Assembly: GCA_012845835.1 (NCBI GenBank)
Contig: JABAKD010000008.1
Coordinates: 12,909,501 to 12,973,500 of the forward strand
Reading direction: 5' to 3'
DNA from: Undaria pinnatifida
Lineage: Eukaryota; Sar; Phaeophyceae; Laminariales; Alariaceae
DNA length: 64,000 nucleotides
The position numbers and the translations under genes were made by a program. Shown here piece after piece: positions 19,801 to 33,000 of the stretch. Each line of letters opens with the position of its first letter. The first letter of the stretch is position 1. A model generated the notes under the pieces. The model did not search any database, was not told the DNA's origin, and saw only the letters and a list, made by a program, of their open reading frames with translations.

Positions 19801-20500
19801 CTCGTATTTTCCCTCGGAAAAGAAACTCGTCCGAATCCACAAAAGAAAAAGAACAGAGAACAAACAACCCACAACAAACGAACAGCCATATCCGGTTGTG
19901 GGGTAGACGCGAGATTTACCGCTCGAGAAAAATACTTTTTGAGGGGAGGGTGGGAACGGGTGAGAGAGGGAGGGAAGGAGGGACAAGAAATGTTTAGATC
20001 GTATAGACCGTGTACCTCTCCCTCCCTCTCCTTCTCCTGGCTCTCCCATCCCATCGCATCCTTGCCCCCCCGCGTCATTCCAACGCGCACGCAGAAAAAA
20101 AAAAGTGTTCTTTCTCTTCCCCTCCTTCTCAATTCCCCTCGGAAACGAAGGCCAGCAAGCGGGCCTCTTGCCTACAGAAAAAAAGAAAAAATGTCTTCCT
20201 TCCTCTCTCACTCCTCCCCACAGTCGGCCTGACCTCTCTTTTCCTCCCTCCATCTCCGTTCAGGAAGACGACCGGCAAGCCGACCCCCTTCACACAGAAT
20301 GAGAAAAGGATCTCTCTCTCCCTCCCCTCTTCTCTTTCAGCGACGGGCCACAGAAAAAAAAAACGCTCTCTTGCCCTCCCTTCCCCTCCCTTTTGGTTGA
20401 CTCCCTCGAGAAAACGGGCCCCGCTCTCTTTCTTTCCGGACACGCTCCCTCCCCTCCCTCCAGGAAAGGAGGGTCAGCAAGCAAGCCGGCCCCTTAAGAA
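16900..20500. other. Intergenic, purine/pyrimidine-biased, no gene seen
   Basis: No supported coding region. 17046-17076 holds a small A/T-flanked hairpin (ACGAG..CTCGT). From ~18500 the plus strand becomes C/A-rich with C runs at 18840-18857 and 19663-19684. From ~20100 to 20500 there is a degenerate repeat of CCCTCCC..CAGGAAAAC-type blocks. Open frames here arise from base bias. Confidence 0.5.
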
Positions 20501-20830
20501 TCATCCCCATCCTATTAAGAAGTCGTTAGACAAGAGACGCATGGTCCGAGTTATCACCCATCCTCTCAGGACATACTCGAGCCATCCTCAACAGCATCAT
20601 CACCCCCTCTCATCTTCCAAGAAGCGATAGGACATGGGATGCATGGCTTGAGTCAAGGATCCTCCCCTTCCTCTCCCATCTCAGACGCGGTGTGACATAC
20701 ACGCATGTAAGCACGAGCCCTCCCCTCCTATCCGTAGAACCAGTACAACACAGGACGCGTAATCCTCCCCTCTTCACAGAATCGGTCGAGGCATAGTCGC
20801 ATGCATGCACCGCCCGTCATCATTATCATC
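20500..20830 (-). repeat. Degenerate copies of the Kre9-like gene's 3' end
   Basis: The exon end reads on the plus strand as CATCCTATCTCGTC then AAAAGCGGTAGGACATGG. Similar units precede it: CTCATCTTCCAAGAAGCGAT..AGGACATGGG near 20610, CCATCCTATTAAGAAGTCG near 20510, and weaker ones near 20680, 20735 and 20775, spaced ~50-100 bp. The resemblance decays with distance from the exon. Confidence 0.55.
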
Positions 20831-20840
20831 CTATCTCGTC

Positions 20841-21070
20841 TTAAAAGCGGTAGGACATGGACCCGTCGTCCGACGAGTCGTCATCACTCTCCGAGTCCAC
20901 CATAGTGTCGTCATCCATGCTGTCACCGTTGTTCGGGCTGTCGTCATCGCCGCCAACAATCTCGAAGGACTCCGAGCACCCGAAGAGGGAGTCGTCGCTG
21001 AAGCGACCCACGCGGACCGAGTACATGCCGGACTCAGTGTCCTCGGGAATCTCGATGTCGTAGTCGCCCA
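20841..21070 (-). CDS. Kre9-like gene exon 5 (end of domain 2 and acidic tail)
   Basis: 230 nt after GAGCAG (acceptor AG at 21071-21072). The preceding exon supplies one base. Encodes GDYDIEIPEDTESGMYSVRV, a SLFGCSESFEIVG strand and a tail rich in Asp and Ser, ending SYRF and TAA (20841-20843). Confidence 0.85.
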
Positions 21071-24000
21071 CTGCTCAGAAGAGGGAGGTGATTTTTCCCA
21101 TAGCGCAATCACAGCACCCAAAATGGAGTTCCACAGCGTCAAAAAGGCGTTTCGGAAAGGCCGGCGCGCAGGAGGGGGGCGTGGCGGGGGGGGACGTCAG
21201 TGGAACGAACGGTGGGCAAGATTGCGCGACGTACATGTGCAAAAATAGTGTACCCCTGTTGATTATCGCTTGTAGCAGATTGCACTGCACTTGCACTCGT
21301 CGTTGTTTGTTTAGTCACTGCTGTACATGGGTCCCGAAGATGGGTCGAAACAATAAAAAAGGGATATAGCCCTCTGGATAACCTGCAGAGGAGTTCCTGT
21401 CTATGCTCGGCGTTTGGTGTTTTAAAGCATGCGATCTGCAAAAAAATAGTTGGCACTTTTACTTTACTACGAATAGGGGCCTTGAAGAAAAACCAAAAAC
21501 TAGCAAATGCGTACTAAAAGTGACGTGCAAAAGGCAGCCGAGCCCACTCCCAGCTTCAACCTGCGTGTCGGCAGTGCAATCAATCGGGGAGACGCAAACA
21601 GTAAATCAAGAAAAGAAGAAAAAGAAGGCGCCACTTGCGTGTCTGGTGCGGCTACACACTCAATCAAATCGTCGGCAATAAAAATGATAGTATCGTTGGA
21701 ACCGCCAAACGTACGCGCTCACTGATACCTGGTATTCGCGGCGCCAGTGCGATAAATCGGGAAGGAAGCAAAACGGTAAAAATCAACCAAGAAAAAAAAA
21801 GCACCACCTGCTTGTTTGATGCGGCTGCAGATCCATCAAATCGCCCGAAAAAAAAATAATAGTATCGTTCGAACTATTATACCAACCTGGACGCTGACTG
21901 GTATCTGGTATATAAGCAGGTATTAAGATACATACTTTGTACCTATTAATAGTATATGTTCTTCATTTCTCTGAAATATATTCATGTCACCCAGCCGTGA
22001 AAAAAAAAAAAAACATTCATCGTACGAACACGAGACTAATTTATCTACACGTTCACTGGTACCTGCTACACAGGGGCAGGGGGGGCAACAGGAGGAATAG
22101 AAGGGAGACCGCGATGGACGAAGGCAGGAAGGAGATGGCAGACAGGGTAGCAAGGTACCAGGCCGACTAGTAGGCACATAGCACTTTTCTTCTTTTTCTG
22201 GGGTATTTTTTTCCCCTTTGTTCCCTCCTTGCGTGTCCAGGTTTTTGGCTCGTGTTCGGATTATCTTATTTTGGTTTTACTTTACTTTATTATTATTTTT
22301 TTTTTTATTATGTTTCTTTTCCGAGCTTTGGCTCTCCTTTCCGGTTGGGTTGTTTCTTCGATTTCCCCTTCATTTTGTTTGTTTCATTTTTGTTTTTTTT
22401 TTATCTTTGTTTTTATTTGTTTTCTTATTATTATCTTGTTTTTGTTTTTGTTTATTTCGTATTCTCTCTTCCAATGTATTTCTGTTGCTGACGTATGTAT
22501 GTTGTGCCTGTCGTACCCAGTACTAGGGCATGACATTGCGTTGTCGAATGCATTACGATGCATTATCTCTGTGTCGTAGCTTGTGACCACAGAGCTGATC
22601 TTTCTAGGGTGAAGAATCAGTACGGACACTGGGTGTGCTGGATGTCGACGAGTAGAAGAACGGTTTAATGTGAAGAACACACACACACATGATAAGTGAT
22701 ATGTCACCCAGCTGCACGAAACAAAACGGTCATATGCTACGTATGTATGAAAAACTAGACTAATTTAATTGCTTTGCCGCCTTGTGTTCAGTGTCGTTGA
22801 ACATGTGTGTGTTCTTAATATTAAACCGTTCTTTCTACCCAACGACATCATTAGACCCATGGTTCTTCATCCTCGACACATTACAAGAGATACTTGTACA
22901 AAGTCTGTGGTCACAGCAGTAACATGCATGTACTATCTGTATGAGCAGGGAACATATATGATTTCATAAATAAAAATAGACAGCATACGTGTAGTGTCGT
23001 TGATCACGCATGGGGAATTCGCGCCGTGCAGGGGTCAGTATCCCAGCTAAGAAAAAAGGCAACACCCGCTGGTGGGTACTCGTAACTGCTGTCAACTGAG
23101 TGAGTCGGACGGACGGGAGCAGGAAAAGTTGAACACGAACGATGCAATCACAAAGTAGCAGCTGGAGTGAGGAATATAGTCAGCGATTTGTTTCTACTCT
23201 TTACATTTCACGAATGTGGTGTTCCTTCACAGAGATTTGGTCGTCGCACAGGACACGGGTCGTGGCCATGGGAGAATCGGGCACGCTGCGTACCCGTTGG
23301 CTGAAAAGGAGCCCCCATTTTATTTTGAACACGTCTGGTATCCGGTACGCTAGCATTTCACTTGCTTTACCTCCTGATTGATCGAGATTGTTTGGATTAA
23401 TTACTTTTGTCTCACAGGGCCTTGTGACCACAGGATTTTATAAAAACATTTCAAGGACGTCAGCCGTGAGTTCGACGGATTTCAGGTCGATACTCATCTT
23501 TGCAAGCTGCATTGTTGGTACTTGCAATATACTATGTGGGTGGGTTTTTTCTTCATGGGAGGGGTCCTATTCTTTTGTTTTAAAAATATATAAATACTTC
23601 GTATATTCTGTGTTTTTCTCCACTACAATGGATGATATTTGTATCTCTGTACGCTAGGACGGAAGAATCAGCACGGGGCACTGGGTGTACTGATGTTGTT
23701 AAAGTGGAATAGAAAGGACGGTTCAACGTGGAGACAACACACCAGGCGCCTTCAAAGTATGATACCGAGTAATCTGACGTAACAAGAACATGGTGTTAAT
23801 ACAGCGACGGCAGCATGTGTGTTTTTCACATGCAACTATGTTTCCATTCAACCCATCTACGTCCGGTCAGTGTCCATGCCCATGTCTCCTCCTGGAGAGA
23901 CGAGCTCAGCGACCACAAACTACAAGACATAGCTACGTAACGCACCGCAAAATGCAGAGCAAGCGACATCTGTCCATCCAACAATGCCAAAAGTAACGAA

Positions 24001-27000
24001 TACGAAAGCGAAACATAAGCAAGCCAGCACACAATGATAGACCAATTGCAAGGAAGAAAAATAATATAAAACAAAAACAAGAACAAGAACAAAAGAGGAC
24101 GTACGTACACAGAAGTTCATTGTTAATACAGCAATAATGATTAACACGAACAACATGGACTAATGTCTCAACACTCACTGGAGTCCTTGCAGCCGATGGA
24201 CTCCTTGTCGCAGAGGTTGGACACCCAGGTGCCGCAGTCGCCGGACCCGCCGACCAGGAAGAGGTCGATCGCGAATCGGTCCACCTTGGAGCCCACACCG
24301 TTGTCGTAGTCGAACTGAACAATACAGAGACACAACACAGCAGGATCATACGCAAACAAACACAAAGCAGTCGAAAACAACGCCGATGAGATTCGACGAC
24401 AATTACAGCAAAGGTGCCCATAAAATCTACATGAGTACTACTGCTGTAGTTCAGTTTGACAAAAACTCCAAAAACATCGTACCGGTACGGGACAAAGGCA
24501 ACAACATCCGAACGCGAAAAAAACAAAAACAGAAACAAAACAAAACATATGCGGATGGATTTCGACTAAATTCCAGCTGCTAACTTCTCCATCTCGCATC
24601 AAAGATGTCAGTTGACGGGTCTAGGTTTGACCCGTCAAGGCGTCGTAGGACTTATGATACTAGCTCAAGACTGTGGAGTTCCTTGATGGCTGTCCGTCAA
24701 GGGGCAAGAGTGCCGTCAACCGCATATTTTGTCACAGCTGACGCGTCTTTTCGTATCAACCCCGAAAAAAAAAAAAAGTACAAGAACGCACGCCGAAGTG
24801 CGACTACTTCGAGCTTACACGAACAGGATTGCCTTTTCGCGGGTGTCTGGCAAGACGCAAGCCTTCAAGAAAAACAGCAGTACTCATGGCCATTACCAGA
24901 CGTTTTAGTTATTGTAAACGGGCCTCGAGGAAAAAAATATTAGATTTGAGTTTTGTCGTGCTCGACCAAATGTTCAAGGCCTCGGGGAATATGTTGTTAC
25001 ATCACCTTTATCGTGATCGACCGCGCTCGACCAATTTTTCAACAAAAAAACAAGTCGGATTTTTTCCGAAAAACAATCTATGGGTGGAGTCGGGGTTTGG
25101 GGATATAGTATATCAAGTACGCAGTAGTGTTTAGAAAAAAAATGACGTTTACCTCATCATAATACAGCAAGCACACGTGGCCACACAACTTCCCCGATTT
25201 CCATACCTTATCCCAAACAATAACTCATAATTGCGGTAAATGCCGGTTGAAAAAACCCGACGGGCAGCAAAAAAAGAACGACGCACGCTTGGCCGGAATA
25301 CGACAACGTCCGAGGGGTTTTCGTGGCTGCCTGCATACTGCATAAATATGGTGCTCGATCCAACAGTTGGAAGGAGTCTAACATCACTGTTAAAACACAC
25401 AACGCGGCAATCAAGGGTCTGCATCAAAAAAAAAGTTGAGCACACAACACAACGAACAACTCTCTTCGTGAGGGCTTGCGTCAATGCCAGCAATGCACAC
25501 CGGGTATGTACCTCGTATGACATACTCCGGAGTATAATACTGGTATATACACCAAGAACGAGGTACGAATTCCTTCGTCCTGCGCGCCAACTCATCATCT
25601 CACCCCTTGTACGTAGAACAGGACACAAAATTCCGAGTAAGAGCTTGCACGAGAAAACAACAATGGTGCAGTTCCAGAACGAAAAAAAAAAACGACACAA
25701 ATCCCAAATACTTTGTTCCCAAAAACAACGTACGAGTCGGCATGTAGGTGCTACATTCTACAGGCAGCAGGGCAGACTGGAGTTGAAATTTTTCAAGACG
25801 CATCAAAAGCCACCGCCCCCCACCCCCCTCCATTCTCACACGCACGCACGAGCCTACTATTAATAGTACTCGTACCCTTTCGTCAACGGGAACGTCAAAG
25901 CACAAATACACGTATATACAACGCGACGAGAACACGTCGACTTTTCGAGAGCATGATATCACACGCGTCGACATTTTTCGTCGACGAAAACGTATCGTCA
26001 GAGATGCGGCACATGTCAAGATATACGTGATCGTGACGTGATCCACTGAAAAAACAACAGCAGCAACAACAACAACACGAGTGCGAGTATTTCAGCCGAT
26101 TTCTATTTGAAGGCGAAAGTTTTACGGTGGGGGCCTGAAAACCGGGCCCCTATGATATGTACAAAAAGTAGGTTGCAGAACAAACAACCTGGACGTTTGT
26201 TGGCAACGCAGCAGCGCACAGGATGAATGCGCGCTCAACCAACACCAGACAGGAGCAGAGCAAACACCAGAATGTTTAGCCCCCGACACAGTTTCGTAGG
26301 GCTCGAACCAAATCTCGCTTTAATTTTTTCTTCACAAGCCGTGGTACGAACGCACCGGGAGCGGCCGCGAAGCAATGAATGGCACTGCTGCTGTTCAGCT
26401 CCTACTACTGCTGTTACGCGCTCTGCAAAATGTAGTTTACACGTTCATACTGGCATGATTTTATTTCATTTTTCTTCATCCCATTTATTATCCTCGCACT
26501 TCTCTCGCGCTCTCTCTCCCAGTAGTAAGTCAACTCCGGGGTCACATAGTGGGCCCTCCTCCCCCCTCCCCACTACGATACGTGTCTTCTTTTTATCGCG
26601 AGAATAACTCGGCATTTTCTTGCCTCGTAGACTCGCGTCGAATAGCTTGCGGTTACATGAAAACATAAGCATATCGCAAAAGACGGGTACGTACAACGCA
26701 AGTATGACATCATACTTGTACACATGCCAGTTGTTGTTGTTGTTGTTTTCACATTAACTCGCATAATCAAGTCCGTGGTCACAGGACAGGCTCCAGTCAC
26801 TCTGGAGCTGAGGAATACCCCAGGGAAAAACACACACAACCCAAGGTGGTACACGCATATATCACAGCTGACGCAATTCATGTATACCTTCTTCGCCATA
26901 TTGCGTTCTCTCCCCAGTGCCATTGATGATGCACTTGATACCCTCGGTGAGCCCAATGCCGTCTTTAGTCAGTTCCTAGGGTCTGCTAGTATGACATTTT

Positions 27001-30000
27001 CTTCTCTTTTCCTTTCCTTGCTTCCTCGTCTTGTCTTGTTTTTTCTTGCTTTTCTCATCTTTTCTTGTCTGTTCTCTTCTTTCCTTTTTCGTTTTATCGC
27101 TTTCTTGTCTCTTCTTTCCCTTCCTTTATCTTCTTTTCTTTTCTTTGTTTCTTTTCCCAATTGACTTTCGGCGTTCGTGCGTATGCGTAGTGATAGGTAA
27201 TACGTGCAATATATACGTGGTAGTCTTTACTTGCGTCTGTCGTGCGTATGCGTAGTGATAGGTACTACGTGCAATATATACGTGGTAGTCCTCCTTGGGT
27301 GGCAAGCGGTATAGTCGGTTTTTCCAGGCGCGAGTAGTGAGACATATGGACCAGTATGGACCTGGCACATCGTAGGCTGACTCCCGAAATCACTTTTGTA
27401 TGTTTCTGGTGGAGACATGAATTGCGTCAGCTGTGATATATTATGAAAATTAAATAACACACCAGCTGTGAGATTGAATATTTTGTCGAAACCCATCTTT
27501 GCAAGCTGTGCATGATACTCCGATCGCGCGTATTGCGGGTTGTGTGTCCTCATTTAGGATATAGGTCGGCGACTCCCCTTGCAACTACAGTGTAGCTAGT
27601 AGGGTCAAGGTCGGCGACTCCCCTTGCAACCACAGCAGTGTAGCTATCAGGATCAACAGGGTGATGTTAGTCAGTCTGTGCGCGGAAACTAGAAGACCCG
27701 TTTCTGAGGGGGACAAAATCTGACAGCTGTGGAAGGAAATGCATCAGTTTATCAAATGAATCCTGTGAGTCGAATAACCGGTGAGGGGAGGGCGGAGTTT
27801 TCAAGGACGTGGGGGCATGGTTTTGATCAAAAGGGAGGGGGGGTGGGGGGGGGGGACGGATGGGGCAGCTCAATTTGTGCGTGGAAACTATAAATCCTTC
27901 AAGGGGATAAATCTGACGATTTTGGAAAGAATGTACCAGTTTATCATGGGGGGGGGGCGGGGGGCGGGACGGGCGGGGCAGCTCAATTTGTGAGTGGAAA
28001 CTATACATTCCTTTTAAGGGGATAAATGTGACAGTTTTGGAAATAATACACCAGTTTATCATGTATATCCTGTAAGTCGTACAACCAGTGAGAGAGGGCG
28101 GAGCGTTCGAGGGGGTGGGGAGGTGGGGGGTGGGGGAGGGGGGGGGCGAAAGGGCTTTAGGTCGCATAGATGTAGGGCGTGTACCACCTTTGGTTTGTTT
28201 GTGTTTCATCCCTGGGGTATATTCCTTAGCTTCAGAGTGACTGGAGCCTGTCCTGTAACCGCGGACTTCATTATGCGGGTGAATGTGAGAACAACAACAA
28301 CCTCGTATTAAGGGTGAGAGTACTAGCCGCGCCCTACCCGCGAGCACACGCTGAACGGCAGCAGCGCAGCTCCAAATGTGTGCGAGTATGATACGAATGT
28401 AACCAGTAGAGGACAAGAGGGGCATTCGTACGAATGGTACTCAACTACGGCAGACTATCTACATGGTCACTGATAATAAAAACAACAAAAATCCAGTAGT
28501 GTACGGAGAACCCGTACGAGCAAGCACAAAATGCCCTCTCTACTGATCACAAGGTATAACAAACTGCTCTCTGTATATACCTAGACACAACGGAACTTCC
28601 GGAAGCTGGCACCCCGCGACAGACGAAGAAAACGAAAGCAATACATCACACACAGCTGCAAAGATAAATTTCGAAAAAATATTCCATCTCACAGCTGGAG
28701 TGTATTTTTACTTTTACATAAAATATTATTATACAAAATATATGTCGAAATATCAAAATATCAGTTTTGTTCAATACCGACGAATTATAATGCTTACCAG
28801 GTACCAGTATACGGCACTGGGGGGTCCTACCTATGGATGTACATCAAGGATCGGGTACCACGCGAAGCGGTGATCACTCTCCAGAGTACTTCAGCGCACA
28901 CGAGCGGAACAACACTCCCCATGCCGATTGATATATGTGTGTACTGCTGTACATATATACATAACGTCCACACACTGATACCAGATACGCAGATTGGAGA
29001 GCCGGAGAGACAAGACCAGAATATATTTTCACAACCCCGAGGGGTGTGTATAAGAAAGCCAGTCGGCCCGGTGGCGTATCAGGTTATCCTCGATCCTGCT
29101 TTAGGTCAGCTCCGTGACTTCGAATCCCCCCGAGTGCATACTCGTAAATATTCGTGGGGACTTTTTCTTGCGCACAAATTGACTTGCGGCAAGCGCGAGA
29201 GCGTGAGTTAGCAAACATTCGATAAAAAAACGACGAGCAGTGGAATTGCTGAACCTTATGCGCGAAAAAAAATCAAGGCAAGAACCGGAGGGAAGTAGGG
29301 ACGACACCTGTGACCACGGCTTGTCTAGAAGCTGGAAAGTAGATGCGTGCGGAAAAAATAAAAATGAAAGAAATAAGCCATCCACCCCTACCAAAAAACA
29401 TGGCATTTTACTCACACCCGGATCCCGCCCCGTACGATTTTCGGGCTAGGTTAGGGATTAGGCTTCTGGTTGGATTTGGACCTGGTGACCAGGTATACCG
29501 GAATGCTACTGCAGAGTATCGAAACTACCCGGTAAGGTTTTTGGTTCGATTGCTTTTTTTTTCACTGCATGCCCGCGGGTCGTCACTTTGACAGCTCTCC
29601 AGGCAGCAGGGGCGTTCGTCTGTGCCCACGATTACCGTGCGGTTCGTACGGTGCAGGCAGCCCGCTACTGCAGAGTACATTAGCGGCGTGTCGATACTAC
29701 CTGGTAAGGTTTTTGGTTCGATTGCTCTTTTTTCACTGCATGCCCGCGGGTCGTCACTCTGACAGCACTCCAGACATCAGGAGCGTTCGTCTGTTCTCAC
29801 GATTCCTGTGCGGTTCGTACGGTGCAGGCAGCCCAATCGCTGTAGCGTGTAGCCGCGAGTTGGTTAGTTGTGGGGACGGGGGAACTCTATGCTGAAGTTG
29901 AGTGGATACCCGCGGCCATGTGAGTTCAGTTTGCACATTGGATTATATCACTCGTGGGCCTTCTTCGTGGCGTGCGTGCGGTTTAGGCGGGAAGCGTAGC

Positions 30001-33000
30001 ATTTCCCAGTCGAATTTTGATTTTTTCTTTTTTTCGGATCTTCCTAGGGCTTCTGCACTTTTCTGTAACCACGGACACTCGATTTTTGACAAGAGAAACG
30101 AGAATAACAACTAATAAGGGTGCATGGCCCCTTGCGCCATCACGCATGTATTACCAGATCATACGTAATACTCAGACGCACAAATGAAAGGATCTACTCG
30201 TTTCACCCCCTTGTCAGCAGCGACTTCTTGGCCCGTCACCGACAGTCTTCGCGTTGGTGGTATGGGAGTCAGTGGAGGGGGGAGGAGGAGGGGGGGCGCT
30301 TGAACTCATTCCGTCTTTCCGTGCCTTTGCTCCCGAAAGACCCCATACGAAGACACGAAAGACAGCTGTCATACGCCGCAAGAAAAAAAACGCACGCCTG
30401 CATACTATTTATTGTATGTGGCACAACTTTGCGGGATAGGTTTCCACATCTCGTAACATTTTATCCTACGTACACAATGCCTGGTTTGTACTATATACAC
30501 GTACATAAAAGGAAGAGTTATACCTGGTACGGGTCTCGCATATCTTATGTAGAAGGCAAAAGGTAATAACGGGGTGACTGTTGATAATTTAAAAACAAAA
30601 CAGCGCACAAAAACAAAAATGCTACAGCAGTATGACATTTTTCATTCTTTCTTTATTTTTTCCATCATATCTACTTTCCAGCTTTTGTACAAGCCGTGGC
30701 CACAGGTGTCATCATCCCTTCTTCCCCCCCGGTTCTTGCCTTCAATTTTTATCGCGCATAGGGTTCAGCAATCCCACTGCTGCCGTCGATTTTTCTCATC
30801 GAGTGTTGATATGTACGAACCCCGTAGGTAATAAATCATACGTACCTGGTGTCGGGTTACCTGGCATGGTCCTACTGTTAACGGTACAGCAGTCGTAGTC
30901 GTAGTCCCTCTAGAGTGCCGGGTTCCCGCTATAATGCCTGTGGAATCAGTTGGCACATATGGGAACTAACAGCAGTCGTAGTCGTAGTCCCTCTATAGTG
31001 CCGGTTGCCCGCTATAATGATAGTTGCTAACAGTGCCATAGTTTTAAAGGCAAAATAGAGGGAACACAACTGATGTACGTACCCTTTTCACGCCTCTTAC
31101 AGAAATGCCTACACCCATGCTTTGCGGGGGACACTCTACTACAACTACAACTAGGAACTAGAACTAAAGAACTAACAAATAACAAATAACAAATACTTCG
31201 AAGTAACAAATAACAAAGATACATTTTCTAGTTTTGAAGGAAAAAAAAAAAAACGCCTGGCTATTAATAGCGGTCGCGCTAGGGTTTGAACCTCGGCTGG
31301 TGTACCACGACAAGCGCACACTTTCTAAGCCTTCCTACGTCGCCGAAAGCGCGCACGTAGGCAAAAACTTCGACGAAAATCGACCGGAACCAAGAACACA
31401 CCGACCGAGCCAACCCTACGCGCGTTAAAAACGAAATATAGCACAACACCGGGGGGGTATTACTATACTTTGGAAGGGCAGCACACCTACACACAGCAGT
31501 AGCAGCGCAGCTCCCACAGTACAGGAGGTCTGGGTAAGGCGGTATATCTCCCGATAGATGGCGGTCAAAATGGCTTGGCGCGACTTCGGAATTGCACTTA
31601 CAACGAACTTGGCATAAATAAGGCGGCTTTCCTCCATAAGACGGCTACATCGCTCTGGCACACAACTCCCCTAGTGGAGAGGACATATTGCTGTTCTCAC
31701 GTTGGTGCCGGGGTCCGAACCTCGGCTAGTGTATGACAACAAAACAAAACTCTTGCTTTTGAGTCCAGTTCCGTCGACAAAAGCGAGAGGTGTCAACATT
31801 CGACAGTCATCGGAGGAATGCCGCACCCGACAAAAAATACGAGGGTAGTACACAGGGGAAGCAGGTTTAGACACCAGTGGCCACTGCTTGTCCAGAAGGT
31901 CGACGAGGGTGGAAACCACAAAGCCGGCGGGCGGGGCTCGAAAGTACAACTGACGCCGTCAATCCATCAAAAAGGGAAAACAGCTCACACCCTTTCAAAT
32001 AACGGGTTTTAACAATCATTTGCTACTAACCTAAATACTTTGTAATACAAAAAGCACATGCCGTCATGCAACGAGCTACAACTAACATCCGAGCCATCAA
32101 ATCTGGGGTACAAAATCAACCACCGCTCCCCAAATCCCAACAAGACCAACAAACACAACAACCAAGGCGCAACAACAACCAAGAGGTGGCTCAACCATAG
32201 CCTCGCCTATCTCCCTCGCCAAAAAACGAACAAAGAAGCAACCAAAGATTCACATTACTCCAACCTCCCAGACTAAAACAACCAAAAACCTCAAGGACGG
32301 CAACATCAGAAACGGGGCGCCAGATGTCTTGTTTCTGGCAAAATCAATAATAAGATGGCGTTGTGGTGGCATTCTGAACAAATAACAACCAAACTCCCGA
32401 GCCCCTCCTTTCCCCTAGCCCGCCAACGAACGTCACCTGAAGATCCCATCTCCTAAAAGTGTACTACCTGGTATGTACCAGGTATCAAAAATGACCCTGC
32501 GGAGATGGCCTTCTGACAAATATCAAAAAGGAACAAGACAACCAAAAAACAAAAAAACGAAATTCCGATCCCCTCGCCTTCTTCCGTCCCTTAACGTATC
32601 TCTCATCTCAGTGGTGTACTCTTGGCGTTTCAATGGTGTACTCTCGGCAGTGTGAAGAAAAAAAAAAAAAAACGATCCCCTCCATTCCACCCGCCTATTC
32701 AACCCCTTCACAGAGCCCAAAAATCACTTTCTATAGCAATTTCAAGTAATTTGTCCCCAAAACGGGTTTCCAGTTGCAAAAGCGCCAAGGAAATTCCTAC
32801 CTCAACGGTTTAGTCCTCTCCAGCGACGGCAATATCGCCGTCGGCTGCTGACGTTACCTCAAGGTAGTACAAGAATAGTCAACCCCGATCCCCTTCTTCA
32901 AACTGCTGCTAAAATGCCTCAGAATAGGTGGCATTTGGACCAAAACATACAACCCCCCATACCCCGCCCCTCCCCCTGCCTCCGCTTCCGTATCTCTCAC

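Larger units (their letters stand above)
21071..24178 (-). other. Kre9-like gene intron 4 (3.1 kb)
   Basis: Donor GTGAGT at 24178, acceptor CAG at 21071-21073. Contains a T-rich tract (22195-22470) and the end of the GTCAGCCGTGAG repeat family (23425-23665). At 21536-21640 and 21740-21850, two diverged direct copies of a GCAGTGCAATCAATCGGG..AATCAAGAAAAGAA block lie side by side. Confidence 0.75.
24315..33000 (-). other. Kre9-like gene intron 3 (8.7 kb)
   Basis: Donor GTGAGA at 33000, acceptor CAG. Filled with a TIR MITE (24604), SINE pieces (26466, 29062, 30655), a nested AAC-tailed/G-rich composite (27165-28302), tandem duplications (29505, 30880) and exon-3 edge copies (32585-32870). 24730-26460 holds no feature I can name. 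Confidence 0.75.

Noticed and set aside
24162-24380. Stand-alone 70-residue Cys-rich secreted peptide starting at the upstream Met (24380)
   Set aside because: The hydrophobic start is intron sequence before TTGTTCAG; phase and domain pattern place 24179-24314 as an internal exon.
25149-25863. Overlapping frames of 183 (minus) and 207 (plus) codons
   Set aside because: Neither resembles a known protein. Both lie inside intron 3 of the Kre9-like gene and lack domain or splice support.
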